Source: Daejeonella sp. H1SJ63 (lineage in GTDB: Bacteria > Bacteroidota > Bacteroidia > Sphingobacteriales > Sphingobacteriaceae). Taken from it: a DNA stretch of 64,000 bases. The number at the start of each line of letters is the position of its first letter. Position 1 is the first letter of the stretch. The translations under genes and the position numbers were made by a program. Positions 33,516-42,983 of this stretch are shown piece by piece. The stretch is from positions 1 to 64,000 of the forward strand of contig NZ_JARKMZ010000042.1 in the NCBI RefSeq assembly GCF_029360775.1. Direction: 5' to 3'. Under the pieces are notes generated by a model. The model saw only the letters and a list, made by a program, of their open reading frames with translations. It did no database searches and had not been told where the DNA came from.

Positions 33516-34904
33516 ATGGCAATTATCAAACCATCGATACCTAAAGGAACCCGCGATTTTTCTGCATCAGAAATGGTGAAGCGCAACCACATTTTCAATA
33601 CCATCAGCTCGGTATTTAAGAAATTTGGCTACCAGGAGATTCAGACTCCCACAATGGAAAATCTCACAACTCTTACCGGAAAATATGGGGATGAAGGAGA
33701 TAAACTGATTTTTAAGGTTTTAAACTCAGGAGATTTCCTTTCGAATATCCCTGAAGAAAAACTTACCGGCCGCAACTCACAACAATTAATATCAGACATC
33801 TGTGAGAAGGCCCTGCGTTACGACCTGACCGTCCCTTTTGCACGCTATGTGGTAATGCACCGTAACGAGATATCCTTTCCATTTAAACGGTTCCAAATCC
33901 AGCCGGTTTGGCGTGCCGATCGCCCTCAGAAGGGAAGATATCGCGAATTTTATCAGTGCGATGCCGATGTAGTGGGTTCAGAAAGTCTGATCAATGAAGC
34001 AGAGTTTGTACTGATCTACCACGAGGCATTAAGTAAACTGGGACTGAAAGATTTTACCATTAAAATCAATAACCGTAAAATCCTATCCGGAATAGCCGAG
34101 ATCATTGGAAAGCCAGAGCTGATCATTGATATGACTGTTGCAATCGATAAACTTGACAAGATCGGCTTTGAAGGTGTAACCAAAGAGCTCATCGAACGTG
34201 GTTTTACTGATGCAGATATCGAAACACTTAAGCCTATCATTGCCTTAAAAGGATCGAATGAAGAGAAATTGAACAGCCTTCGTTCAGTCCTTGCAGTATC
34301 CGAAACCGGTTTGAAAGGAATTTCTGAAATTGAAACCATCTTTTCATATCTGGCCCGGCTCTCAATACTCAATACTCAATACTCAATACTCAATGTAGAA
34401 CTTGATATTACCCTCGCACGCGGACTGAACTACTATACCGGTGCCATTTTCGAAGTTAAAACCAATGAAGTGGCTATGGGCAGTATCGGCGGAGGTGGCA
34501 GGTACGATGACCTAACAGGCATGTTCGGACTCAGCAATCTGACAGGTGTTGGGATTTCATTTGGTGCCGACCGCATTTATGATGTACTGGAAGAATTAAA
34601 CCTGTTCCCGGAAAGTGCCACCGAAAGTACAAAAGTACTAATCAGCAATTTTGATGCAGAGGCAGAGAAATATGCATTACCGGTACTTCAGCAAATCAGA
34701 AATGCAGGAATCAGTGCAGAAATCTATCCTTCATCTGCAAAATTGAAAAAGCAGATGGCTTATGCTGATGATAAGAGCATTCCTTATGTCATCCTGATAG
34801 GAAGTGATGAAATGGAATCAGGACTCTTAACCTTAAAGAATATGAAAAACGGAGAGCAGCAAAAAGTATCTGTTGAAGAGATCATTGCTCTTTTAGGTGG
34901 TTAA
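33516..34904 (+). CDS. hisS: Histidyl-tRNA synthetase
   Basis: 462 residues, class II synthetase. Motif 2 is in [21 protein letters not shown], shown here only by its key part [12 protein letters not shown]. The histidine-specific block [10 protein letters not shown] (about 304) and motif 3 [14 protein letters not shown] (about 325-338) are present. The anticodon-binding domain is at 370-462. Residues about 282-293 are encoded by a 7-bp tandem repeat (34361-34394), giving the odd peptide [11 protein letters not shown] in a surface loop before the conserved region. The enzyme appears complete despite this insertion. Very confident of identity. Confidence 0.96.
   Translation: MAIIKPSIPKGTRDFSASEMVKRNHIFNTISSVFKKFGYQEIQTPTMENLTTLTGKYGDEGDKLIFKVLNSGDFLSNIPEEKLTGRNSQQLISDICEKALRYDLTVPFARYVVMHRNEISFPFKRFQIQPVWRADRPQKGRYREFYQCDADVVGSESLINEAEFVLIYHEALSKLGLKDFTIKINNRKILSGIAEIIGKPELIIDMTVAIDKLDKIGFEGVTKELIERGFTDADIETLKPIIALKGSNEEKLNSLRSVLAVSETGLKGISEIETIFSYLARLSILNTQYSILNVELDITLARGLNYYTGAIFEVKTNEVAMGSIGGGGRYDDLTGMFGLSNLTGVGISFGADRIYDVLEELNLFPESATESTKVLISNFDAEAEKYALPVLQQIRNAGISAEIYPSSAKLKKQMAYADDKSIPYVILIGSDEMESGLLTLKNMKNGEQQKVSVEEIIALLGG
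34361..34394 (+). repeat. 7-bp tandem repeat (CTCAATA, nearly 5 copies) inside hisS
   Basis: Four perfect copies of CTCAATA plus a partial fifth. Because 7 is not a multiple of 3, three units encode one 7-residue period (SILNTQY). Gain or loss of one unit would shift the hisS frame. Confidence 0.95.
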
Positions 34905-34906
34905 GT

Positions 34907-35887
34907 CTATTTGATATTTTCAGCCAGAGCCTTCATAAAATCCTCCGGAATTTCCAGATGTGGAATATGTCCTGAATTATTGAATTCGATGAGTTTTGCC
35001 CCGGGTATCTTAGCCGCTGTTTGTTTGCCCAGCTGATTATACAGTCCGTACTTTTTCTGATTTTCTGCACTAAGTCTTGCTTTTCCTACGATAGTTTTAT
35101 CCTGGGTACCGATAAGTAGAAGTACCGGAACCTTAAGCATGGGAAACTCGTGAACAACAGGCTGTTCATAAATCATCTGAGCAGTCAGAGCAGAAACTTT
35201 AGCATACCTTGGAAATTCGGAACTGCCATTGATCCCGGCTGCGATCCTCACCAGCTCATCATACTCCGGTTTCCATTGTACAAAATAAGAACTCTGGTAA
35301 TATCTTTTTATGCTTTCGGCACTTGCCTTAAGCTCTGTCTGATATAATGCCTCATTGCTGGCATAAGGTACAAACATCCGGTAGTCCTCAAGTCCGATCG
35401 GGTTTTCCAGAACCAGCTGAGAAGTTCTTTCAGGATAGAGCAACGCAAAACGTGTAGCAAGCATCCCACCCATTGAATGCCCCATAATAACAGCTTGCTG
35501 GATTTTCAGACTATCCATCAGCTGTTTGTTATATGATGCCATTCTGTGAAAACTGTAATTCACAATTGGTCGCGAAGATTTTCCAAATCCGATCTGATCA
35601 GGAACCAGCACCCGGTAACCTTTTTCACTAAATGCTTTAATAACATTTGTCCAGTAATACCCTGCAAAATTCTTTCCATGGAAAAGCATCAGGGTTTTAC
35701 CATTAGGTTTTTGAGGCTTCACGTCCATATAAATCATACGCACATCCTCACCGTCAATATTCAGCGGCAGATAACTAATGGGATATGGATAATCAACATT
35801 CTCAAGAGTAACAGATAAAACCTGAGCAGATTGAGAGTATACCGTTAACGATGTAATCAATAATAAAGCAGTAAATAATCTTCTCAT
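34907..35887 (-). CDS. Secreted alpha/beta hydrolase
   Basis: 326 residues from ATG 35887. A longer frame from 35926 would add 13 residues ahead of a clear signal peptide (MRRLFTALLLITSLTVYSQ) and is rejected. The fold is alpha/beta hydrolase: oxyanion strand LMLFHGKNFAGY, nucleophile elbow GHSMGG (about 150), acid region LLIGTQDKTI and catalytic histidine in NSGHIPHLE near the end. Exported to the periplasm. Substrate unknown; possibly an ester, lactone or epoxide. It converges on hisS with 2 bp between stops. Confidence 0.88.
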   Translation of the reverse strand: MRRLFTALLLITSLTVYSQSAQVLSVTLENVDYPYPISYLPLNIDGEDVRMIYMDVKPQKPNGKTLMLFHGKNFAGYYWTNVIKAFSEKGYRVLVPDQIGFGKSSRPIVNYSFHRMASYNKQLMDSLKIQQAVIMGHSMGGMLATRFALLYPERTSQLVLENPIGLEDYRMFVPYASNEALYQTELKASAESIKRYYQSSYFVQWKPEYDELVRIAAGINGSSEFPRYAKVSALTAQMIYEQPVVHEFPMLKVPVLLLIGTQDKTIVGKARLSAENQKKYGLYNQLGKQTAAKIPGAKLIEFNNSGHIPHLEIPEDFMKALAENIK

Positions 35888-36018
35888 AATCAATATTTTA
35901 TAATAAAAATAGGATTTTAATTGCACCCCCGGTAAACCATCCTGAATATTCTAACGTAACTGATAAAAACCGAATCAATCTGAAATTAGACAATTAATAA
36001 GCATTAAACCAAAAAATT

Positions 36019-36465
36019 ATGGAACGTAAAGATTTTCTTGCCGCTTTAGGCTTAAGTGCCGGTTCATTAGTTATCACTTCTTGCCTCGGAGCTTGCGGTA
36101 AAGGTGATACCGGATCCCCAACTACAAACAATCCTACCCCCACAATACCGGGGAGTAAGGTAGATTTCACTTTGGATGTGAGTACTAATACAGACATCAG
36201 TACCAGGGGATGGACTATTATGAATAGTGTAATCATCGCTAAAAACGGATCAAGCTACATTGCTTTATCCTCAGTTTGTACTCATCAGGGGAATCCTCTC
36301 ACTTATAACTCTTCAAATAATACTTTCCCTTGCTCACTCACCGATGCCGCACATGGTTCTGTTTTTGATTCCAATGGTGCAAAAGTTCAGGGACCGGCCA
36401 CTTCCAATGTAAAAAAATACAGCACAACATTAAGCGGAAATTCATTAAGAGTATTTGAAGCCTGA
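36019..36465 (+). CDS. Rieske-type (2Fe-2S) protein with an altered cluster box
   Basis: 148 residues. The N-terminus (MERKDFLAALGLSAG, then ITSC) looks like a lipoprotein or Tat-like signal, though no twin arginine is present. The body has Rieske box I CTHQGN and box II region PCSLTDAAHGSVF, then GAKVQGPA. Canonical boxes are CTHxGC and CPCHGS. Here the two disulfide cysteines are both missing and the second ligand pair is spaced C-x6-H in place of C-x2-H. It may bind the cluster in a modified way or have lost it. First gene of an operon with a beta-barrel protein and a YceI protein, so electron transfer in the envelope is the likely theme. Confidence 0.8.
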   Translation: MERKDFLAALGLSAGSLVITSCLGACGKGDTGSPTTNNPTPTIPGSKVDFTLDVSTNTDISTRGWTIMNSVIIAKNGSSYIALSSVCTHQGNPLTYNSSNNTFPCSLTDAAHGSVFDSNGAKVQGPATSNVKKYSTTLSGNSLRVFEA

Positions 36466-36484
36466 TTCTAAATAATTTCCGAAT

Positions 36485-37360
36485 ATGAGAAAGATCATCT
36501 TCATGATATGTTTTATCATTCCTTTTAGTGCATTGGCACAGGATGATCTGATGAAGCTCATTGCAGACAGCAATGAGGTTTTTGTCAGGACCGCCACGTT
36601 CAAAGCCACACGGGTCATTAATGGACATTCTGTGGAAACGGTGGGTAAAAATAATTTAGACTTTATTATATCTCATCGTTTTGATCGGGTAAATCGTGGT
36701 TTTGAAGAATTTTTCGGACTTGATGCTGCAACAAACCGGCTTGGCCTGGAATACGGAATCAATGACCGGCTGATGCTGGGAATAGGCAGAAGTTCATTTC
36801 AGAAAACCTTCGACTATTTTGCAAAGTATAAACTGATTCGTCAAACATCCGGTGCAGCAAATGTTCCTGTATCTGTATCATTATTAAGCGGGTATATGAT
36901 ACGCACGCAAAATACCAGTCCGCAGCTTTCATCAAACAACCGAAGCAGTTATACCGCGCAGATCCTGATTGCAAGAAAATTCAGTGAATCCCTTTCCTTA
37001 CAGCTTTCGCCTACCCTGATCCACAGAAACAGGCCGGATATTTTTACAGATAATAAAACAGTTCTGGCAACCGGGATCGGAGGAAGAATGAAATTAACCA
37101 AACGAACCTCAGTTAATGGTGAATACAACTATGTATTGCCCAATCAGATTGATGACTCTTATACCAACAACCTTTCGTTCAGCTTTGATCTTGAAACAGG
37201 CGGACATGTTTTTCAACTGCTGTTTACTAATTCATTTGGAATGACTGAGCGGCAATTCATTACGGAAACAAACGGAAGCTGGGGCAGCGGAGATATTCAT
37301 TTTGGGTTTAATATTTCAAGAACGTTTTCTTTCGGAAAAGAAAAGAAATTAAAACCATGA
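36485..37360 (+). CDS. DUF5777-like outer-membrane beta-barrel protein
   Basis: 291 residues with a signal peptide ending ALAQ. The body is built of alternating amphipathic beta strands with aromatic girdles (LGLEYGINDRLMLGIGRSSF, shown only at its key strand) and ends in FSFGKEKKLKP, as expected for a Bacteroidota outer-membrane barrel of the DUF5777 type. It lies 19 bp after the Rieske-like gene and overlaps the YceI gene by 4 bp (ATGA). Function unknown; family name from memory. Confidence 0.78.
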   Translation: MRKIIFMICFIIPFSALAQDDLMKLIADSNEVFVRTATFKATRVINGHSVETVGKNNLDFIISHRFDRVNRGFEEFFGLDAATNRLGLEYGINDRLMLGIGRSSFQKTFDYFAKYKLIRQTSGAANVPVSVSLLSGYMIRTQNTSPQLSSNNRSSYTAQILIARKFSESLSLQLSPTLIHRNRPDIFTDNKTVLATGIGGRMKLTKRTSVNGEYNYVLPNQIDDSYTNNLSFSFDLETGGHVFQLLFTNSFGMTERQFITETNGSWGSGDIHFGFNISRTFSFGKEKKLKP

Positions 37361-37908
37361 CACGCTATATTTTAGTAATGGCATTTTCTATGGCATTGAA
37401 TACTGCCATGGCTCAGGGTATTTTGTACAACGCAATAAAAAGTGAGTTTAGTTTTTTCTCCAAAGCACCCCTTGAGGATATCGAAGCAAAAAATACACGC
37501 GCAGCTTCGATCATCAATGCTTCAAACCGAGAGGTGGTGGTACGTATCCCTGTATCCCAGTTTCAGTTCAGCAACAAGCTTATGCAGCAGCATTTTAATG
37601 AAAACTATATGGAAAGTGAGAAATATCCTTACGCCACTTTCAAAGGTAAAATCAATGAAATAATTGATCTGAGTAAATCAGGTGTTTATTCGGTAAGTGC
37701 AAATGGAATACTGAACATTCATGGCGTTGACCAGAATAGGAAGCTGACCGCCAAACTTAGTGTGGGTGAAAACTCCATGCAGCTTGAAACAAAATTTGAG
37801 GTGATGCTTGCAGACCATCAAATTGAGGTGCCCAAACTGGTCTTTAAAAAAATTGCTGAAAAAATTGAAGTAAGTGCCAGCCTTAATTATGTCCCCCTTA
37901 AGAAATAG
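37357..37908 (+). CDS. YceI family periplasmic protein
   Basis: 183 residues with a signal peptide (MTRYILVMAFSMALNTAMAQ). The lipocalin-like YceI fold is visible: SEFSFFSKAPLEDIEA, FQFSNKLMQQHFNENYMES and YPYATFKG, then NGILNIHGV. YceI proteins bind isoprenoid or fatty-acid chains in the periplasm. It overlaps the barrel gene by 4 bp, so it is translationally coupled, and it ends the Rieske-barrel-YceI operon just before a strong terminator. A lipid or quinone-like ligand shared with the Rieske protein is inference. Confidence 0.93.
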   Translation: MTRYILVMAFSMALNTAMAQGILYNAIKSEFSFFSKAPLEDIEAKNTRAASIINASNREVVVRIPVSQFQFSNKLMQQHFNENYMESEKYPYATFKGKINEIIDLSKSGVYSVSANGILNIHGVDQNRKLTAKLSVGENSMQLETKFEVMLADHQIEVPKLVFKKIAEKIEVSASLNYVPLKK

Positions 37909-37925
37909 TTAATTCCATAAATCCT

Positions 37926-37966
37926 AAAAAGCAAAAACCCGGTATGATGCCGGGTTTTTGCTTTTT
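37926..37966. terminator. Strong bidirectional terminator
   Basis: A 16-17-bp stem, AAAAGCAAAAACCCGG against CCGGGTTTTTGCTTTT, around a 7-base loop between the convergent yceI and CocE/NonD genes. The A- and T-runs serve as the poly-U tract for both strands. Confidence 0.9.
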
Positions 37967-37984
37967 AAATACTTTCGATTACAA

Positions 37985-39922
37985 TTATTCTACCGCGCGA
38001 ACCATTGGCAGTACAATACTGCTCAGACGAGGTCCTCCATGATGAATAGTTTGCTGAGCAACACGAACTCTGTCGCTGCTTCCAAAAGGATCTCCGGTAT
38101 TTGGATTCCTGTCAAACTGAGGAAAATTGCTTGAGGTAATATCTACACGCATACGGTGACCTGGCTTAAACACATTGGCAGTACCTGTCATTTCTATTTC
38201 ATACTCATAAACCTGATTTGGAGTAAGCAATTTGATCTTATCCAGACCCTCACGGAATCTTGCTCTTAAAATACCTTCAGAAATTGGCATTGCCCTTCCA
38301 TCAGGATAAACATCAACAAGCTTGATCATCCAGTCAGTATCAGGACCATCAGTTGCTGCAAACAACTTCATTTTTACCGGACCAGCAATGGTTACAGCTG
38401 ATTTCAGGAAATCGGAAGAATAAACCAGTACATCCTCCCGGCGCTCCAAAGGACGCTGATCATAAGGCCCCGCCTGAGTTGGAGTACCGCAGCAATTATT
38501 GCCACCCAAAGTCATAACAGGAGATTTAGGATCGTAAGTGTATTTATCGGCAGCAGCCTTTTTAGGCGCCTCAAAGCTTAATTCACCATCTCCCCGAACT
38601 GAATTTGCATTTCCATTACTGGTCAGATAAAGATTCTTATACTGAGTACCCGGAACAGGATAATCCTTTTCGCTTCTCCATTTATCTACCCCCATATAAA
38701 ACAATTTCACCGGATCTTCGCTCTCAATTCCGTTCTTAATTCCTTTCAGATGGTAATCGTAGAATTGTAATTCCCGTTCAAACATTTTCATGTTCGCTGT
38801 CGGACCAAAATCAACAGTACCAAAAGCCTGTGAAGGGCCATGACCCCATGGACCAATAATCATACGGGCACTGGCACGCGCTTCGGGTGTGGCAGCTTTG
38901 TTCCTCATACCGATATAGCCATTGATCGTTCCCATCAGGAAAATATCAAACCAGCCTCCATAGGTATGGGCCGGAACATTCATCTTCGAAAAATTCTCTT
39001 CATCACTGATTGATTTCCAGTAATCATCATAGCTTTCATGATCAATCCAGTCGCGATAATGTTTAACCGCATAGCCCGCGCTTTTCAGATCGCCATCCTT
39101 CAGCGGAAGATGCCATAATATATTTTCATATTTCAGCTCTTCAGGAGTATATGCTTCTGTATGCCAGTACTGTGGAAGCATGATACGGTTAGGCATACGT
39201 ACAACACCCCAGCCATAGTTAAAGCTTAAACGGAAAGCTCCGCCCATAGTTAACCAGTTTGCGTAAATATTGGTTGAAGCAACACCGGGGAAAGTAGCCA
39301 CAAGATGCGGAGGCGTCTGGCTCATTGCTGCCCATTGATTATGACCCAGATAACTTCCACCCTGCAAAGCAACCTTTCCATTAGAGAATGGCTGTTTCGC
39401 TGCCCACTCTATAATATCATAACCATCTTTACCTTCATCCTTGAACGGATACCACTGCCCTTCACTTTCGTATCTTCCTCTCACATCAGCAAAAACAACT
39501 GCATATCCCTGCTGTGCAAATCTGATCTTATCCTGATGCCCGCCATCACGCTGTACACCATAACAGGTACGGATTACAATTGTTGGATATTTGCCTGGTT
39601 TTGCAGGCATATACACATCAGCATAGAGCTTTACCCCATCGCGCATAGGAACAGGTTTGAAGCGTTCTATTTTAATCTCATTGTTAACAGAATTTTTGAG
39701 GAGCCCGGGAATTGAATTGGCTGTTTGCTGAGGATTTACAGTAACAAGTTCTGATTTTTCAGAAGCAGGTTCTGCAATTTCGAACCGGTTGTTGATACCA
39801 AACGAGTTCTTTAGATAAGAAGCAATCTCATTGCCTGTACTGACCAGCTTATCGGCCTGAGCCAAAGCAGTTACAGCCAGAGAGAAAAAAAGGATTAGAA
39901 TCAGGGATTTAAATTTTTTCAT
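37985..39922 (-). CDS. CocE/NonD family secreted hydrolase (S15-like)
   Basis: 645 residues from ATG 39922. A frame open from 39994 adds 24 residues ahead of the signal peptide (MKKFKSLILILFFSLAVTALAQ) and is rejected. The alpha/beta hydrolase domain has VPMRDGVKLYADVY, the nucleophile elbow GGSYLGHNQW, and a C-terminal jelly-roll X-Pro dipeptidyl-peptidase C domain (PVKMKLFAATDGPDTDW). Members cleave acyl esters, N-acyl amides or X-Pro peptides. CCGTPTQ holds an unusual cysteine pair in the linker. Periplasmic or secreted. Substrate unknown. Confidence 0.9.
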   Translation of the reverse strand: MKKFKSLILILFFSLAVTALAQADKLVSTGNEIASYLKNSFGINNRFEIAEPASEKSELVTVNPQQTANSIPGLLKNSVNNEIKIERFKPVPMRDGVKLYADVYMPAKPGKYPTIVIRTCYGVQRDGGHQDKIRFAQQGYAVVFADVRGRYESEGQWYPFKDEGKDGYDIIEWAAKQPFSNGKVALQGGSYLGHNQWAAMSQTPPHLVATFPGVASTNIYANWLTMGGAFRLSFNYGWGVVRMPNRIMLPQYWHTEAYTPEELKYENILWHLPLKDGDLKSAGYAVKHYRDWIDHESYDDYWKSISDEENFSKMNVPAHTYGGWFDIFLMGTINGYIGMRNKAATPEARASARMIIGPWGHGPSQAFGTVDFGPTANMKMFERELQFYDYHLKGIKNGIESEDPVKLFYMGVDKWRSEKDYPVPGTQYKNLYLTSNGNANSVRGDGELSFEAPKKAAADKYTYDPKSPVMTLGGNNCCGTPTQAGPYDQRPLERREDVLVYSSDFLKSAVTIAGPVKMKLFAATDGPDTDWMIKLVDVYPDGRAMPISEGILRARFREGLDKIKLLTPNQVYEYEIEMTGTANVFKPGHRMRVDITSSNFPQFDRNPNTGDPFGSSDRVRVAQQTIHHGGPRLSSIVLPMVRAVE

Positions 39923-40007
39923 GTTTTTTAAGATTAATGGCTTAAATAAATATGAAAAAATAAATCCGTGATTCCAATACCTTAAACTCAGCAATAGAAC
40001 CTGTTAT

Positions 40008-42314
40008 TTATTTGATTCTCAACGGCAAATAAAGTCCAAACGAAACGTTTCTGCCCTGATTGAAATAACCTGCATTTCGATCTGCCTCATCTAAGCGGCC
40101 AGGTTTGAAACGGCTCAGGTGATCATAATAGGCTTTATCAAACAGATTATTAACAGAAATATTCAGCCTTAAAGGCTGATTTTTCATCATAACAGTGGTG
40201 CCAACGCCCAGGCCAAGCAGGGTATAAGATCCTGTTGGGGTTTCAAAGGCATCAATCCTGTTCTGTTTAAAAACATTATCCAGAGTGATTGAAAAATATG
40301 TTCTCTTCAGGCCTTTAAATTGGGGCTCTAACCTCACCTCATTTCTCAGCACAGCTGCCGGAATAAAGGGTAAAGGTTTATCAGTTGCACGGTTAAGCCC
40401 CCGGGTATAAGAAAAGCTATTCTCAAAATGAATGAGCTCAGCCGGATGCAGGGTTAATCCCGCCTCAATCCCCGACAAGTTTGCATGATCCTGCACAAAA
40501 CGATGTACTGGTAAACGATCGGCATCAATCAAAATTGTTTCATTATTGATTTGACGATTATAAATGTAATTATCAATGTAATTATTAAATGCTCCCAGAC
40601 TCGCGCTCAGCACATTATTATTGAATTCAAAGGCAAAATCAGCATAATAACTGTTTTCCGGATTGAGATCATTGTTTCCAATCTCATAACGGAATGTTCC
40701 TTCGTGAACACCGTCAGAACTTAATTCAGCGATATTCGGCGAACGAAATGCTGATCCAAGGTTAGCTTTAAAATTAAAATGATCATTAAACTCCTTTGTA
40801 AATCCGGCAGCACCACTCATATTGGAAAAGCTGTTTCTGAAATTACTGAACTTAGGGCTTCCATCTTCCATCATCTGATCAGCACTGATACTACGGGTAT
40901 CAAAACGTAATCCAAGATTAAACGTAATGCTTTCCCATGATTTCTTTGCATAAGCAAAAAGTCCGAGTTCTTTAGATTTATAATCAGGAATCAATAGCTC
41001 TTCTGCTTTATTCTTATTGTATTGCAATGAGCCCGCCAAACCAATTACCGGTTCCCAGCCATTATTTTCATTGAAATAATATTTGAAATCAGTACTGTAC
41101 GTTTTCAGATCAAAAAACAGGGAAGGGCTGCTTCTGTCATCTTCAAGCTCTCTGCGCTGATTATTCTGGTAAGCCATTATTGTTCTCAATCTTCCGTTTC
41201 CAAGCAAAACATGACTGTTCAGTGCTATTTTGTTATGACGGATATCCTGAAAAGGCAATAAAAGGGAACGATCTTTTAATTGATTATCTGTGAGAACAGA
41301 TCCATTCTCATCTTCAAACTGGCCATCTGCATTTCTGGCAAAATCAGGCAGACCAACATTACTGTTAAAACTTGAAAGGTTAAGATGTGCATAACCCCAT
41401 TTTTTATTGAATCCAAGCTGTCCGCTGAAATTAGTTTCATCAAATCCTGTATTGGCAATTCTTCCACCCGGAGCATTGTAGCTATATGCGCTCTTTAAAG
41501 ATGCACGTCCACGCCAGATAAAGCCTTTACTATTTCCCTGAAGCATAGCCGTACTTGAGCTAAGCCCATTATTTAATTGATAGCTTGAGATCAGTTCACC
41601 CCGAATTTGTCCTTCCTGAGATGGCAATGGCTCAAGCACATTAATAACCCCCCCTAAAGCATCTGAACCATATAATAAACTGGCAGCACCACGCAAAACC
41701 TCCACACGGTCAGCACTGAACTGATCAACCTCCATTCCATGCTCGTCGCCCCATTGCTGACCCTCCTGTTTGGCGCCATCAACAAGGGTAACCACACGGT
41801 TATAGCTTAGTCCGCGAATAACCGGCTTTGAAATACCACCACCGGTACTTACCTGCGAAACTCCAGGAATCCTGGCAATTGCATCAATGAGGTTAGAGGA
41901 AGGACGATTAATTAACTGATCTTTGGTAACCGAAGAAACAGCAGTACTGTTTTTTCGGTTATCAGAACTGAATGCGGTACCGGTAACCACAATTTCCTTA
42001 GCCTCAATAATACTTGGGAACAATTCAAACTCAAGAGCCTGATTCTGCGAAAAATCAATGGTTTGGATCAGGGTCTTATAGCCAACATATCTAATCTCGA
42101 TCAGGAACTTCCCCTTATCAGGCATATTACGAAACATAAATTTACCATCAATATCTGTAGATACAGATATTTTAAGATCAGGTATAGTAACAATAGCTGC
42201 AGGCAATGACTCTCTGGTATTCCCATCGATTACCCTGCCTTCGATTGGAATTAAATTAGCATAAACGCCTGTATATGATAATAATAATAAAAAGTATAAA
42301 AAAATAGACTTCAT
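40008..42314 (-). CDS. TonB-dependent receptor (probably metal or siderophore-type)
   Basis: 768 residues from ATG 42314; the frame is open from 42380 but the signal peptide starts at MKSIFLYFLLLLSYTG. An N-terminal CarboxypepD_reg-like domain (IEGRVIDGNT to YVGYKT) is followed by a plug with VVTGTAFSSDNRK, PVIRGLSYNRVVTLVDGA and VEVLRGAASLLYGSDALGG, and a barrel ending in phenylalanine-rich strands (NVSFGLYLPLRIK). The plug and the lack of a SusD partner resemble metal or vitamin receptors (HmuR/CirA-like), not SusC. It follows a small CxxC protein on the same strand; together they suggest metal uptake. Substrate unproven. Confidence 0.9.
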   Translation of the reverse strand: MKSIFLYFLLLLSYTGVYANLIPIEGRVIDGNTRESLPAAIVTIPDLKISVSTDIDGKFMFRNMPDKGKFLIEIRYVGYKTLIQTIDFSQNQALEFELFPSIIEAKEIVVTGTAFSSDNRKNSTAVSSVTKDQLINRPSSNLIDAIARIPGVSQVSTGGGISKPVIRGLSYNRVVTLVDGAKQEGQQWGDEHGMEVDQFSADRVEVLRGAASLLYGSDALGGVINVLEPLPSQEGQIRGELISSYQLNNGLSSSTAMLQGNSKGFIWRGRASLKSAYSYNAPGGRIANTGFDETNFSGQLGFNKKWGYAHLNLSSFNSNVGLPDFARNADGQFEDENGSVLTDNQLKDRSLLLPFQDIRHNKIALNSHVLLGNGRLRTIMAYQNNQRRELEDDRSSPSLFFDLKTYSTDFKYYFNENNGWEPVIGLAGSLQYNKNKAEELLIPDYKSKELGLFAYAKKSWESITFNLGLRFDTRSISADQMMEDGSPKFSNFRNSFSNMSGAAGFTKEFNDHFNFKANLGSAFRSPNIAELSSDGVHEGTFRYEIGNNDLNPENSYYADFAFEFNNNVLSASLGAFNNYIDNYIYNRQINNETILIDADRLPVHRFVQDHANLSGIEAGLTLHPAELIHFENSFSYTRGLNRATDKPLPFIPAAVLRNEVRLEPQFKGLKRTYFSITLDNVFKQNRIDAFETPTGSYTLLGLGVGTTVMMKNQPLRLNISVNNLFDKAYYDHLSRFKPGRLDEADRNAGYFNQGRNVSFGLYLPLRIK

Positions 42315-42396
42315 TTCTATTTTATATGAATAAGTAAATAAATTGAACAAACATGCAGGTGCAAAAACACCGCATAACAATAAAGAAAGGAAATAC

Positions 42397-42741
42397 TTAT
42401 TCGGTTGGGGGACCCCTTAAACTGCTGAGGAGCAGTTCCGCAAAATAGGAAGTAACTTCATTATTCAGAAAAACAGACATCATTGGAGTAAGTCTGATCT
42501 TTTCATTAAATGATGTTTTGGTAAAAGTCTTATCGATATGTACAGCACATACCCAGCAATAATCTGCTTTGTTCTGAACATTAACCTTCTCCTTACTACT
42601 GGAATATAACTGATCTGCTGAAGAGGAAGAAGGAATTGGATCGTGATTGTGAAAGAAATCGAGGGGAAGCAGCACAGTAGAAAAGCTCAGTAAGAGTATT
42701 ACCGAGAAGCTTAATCCAAACTTCTTTTTAAATGCTTTCAT
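42397..42741 (-). CDS. Small exported protein with HNHD and CWVC motifs (DUF2946-like)
   Basis: 114 residues from ATG 42741; a TTG at 42753 would add four residues. One N-terminal hydrophobic segment (about 8-27) is followed by FFHNHDP, then DYCWVCAVHIDK and the ending LRGPPTE. A His/Cys-rich small protein ending in a RGPP-type tail next to a TonB receptor resembles DUF2946-like copper- or metal-associated proteins. It precedes the receptor by 82 bp on the same strand. Inference: metal binding in the envelope. The family link is tentative. Confidence 0.72.
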   Translation of the reverse strand: MKAFKKKFGLSFSVILLLSFSTVLLPLDFFHNHDPIPSSSSADQLYSSSKEKVNVQNKADYCWVCAVHIDKTFTKTSFNEKIRLTPMMSVFLNNEVTSYFAELLLSSLRGPPTE

Positions 42742-42755
42742 TACAGTCTTCAAAA

Positions 42756-42763
42756 CAAATTTA
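42756..42763 (-). promoter_or_regulatory. Predicted -7 element of the CxxC protein/TonB receptor unit
   Basis: Minus-strand TAAATTTG exactly matches TAnnTTTG, 14 bp before the ATG at 42741. It supports the ATG start over the upstream TTG, which would lie too close. The remaining intergenic region to 42983 shows no other feature. Confidence 0.45.
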
Positions 42764-42983
42764 CTAAAAAAGGGAGAAATTATATAATGATGCTAAAAGT
42801 ATGCTGTAACATTTCTATATGAGACTGCATGTAAGCTGACATCGGATACCTCTGAAGCATTTGGATAAGACTATGATAATGGGCATATTTAATTAAAATT
42901 CGGGTATCAGGGAACAAGCACTACAGCAATCTGAGAAATAAACCGTAAGGGATAAAGTTTCATCAAAGTCTTGAATTCTAAAC

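Noticed and set aside
34361-34394. CRISPR or VNTR locus
   Set aside because: A short 7-bp repeat without spacers inside a coding gene; not a CRISPR.
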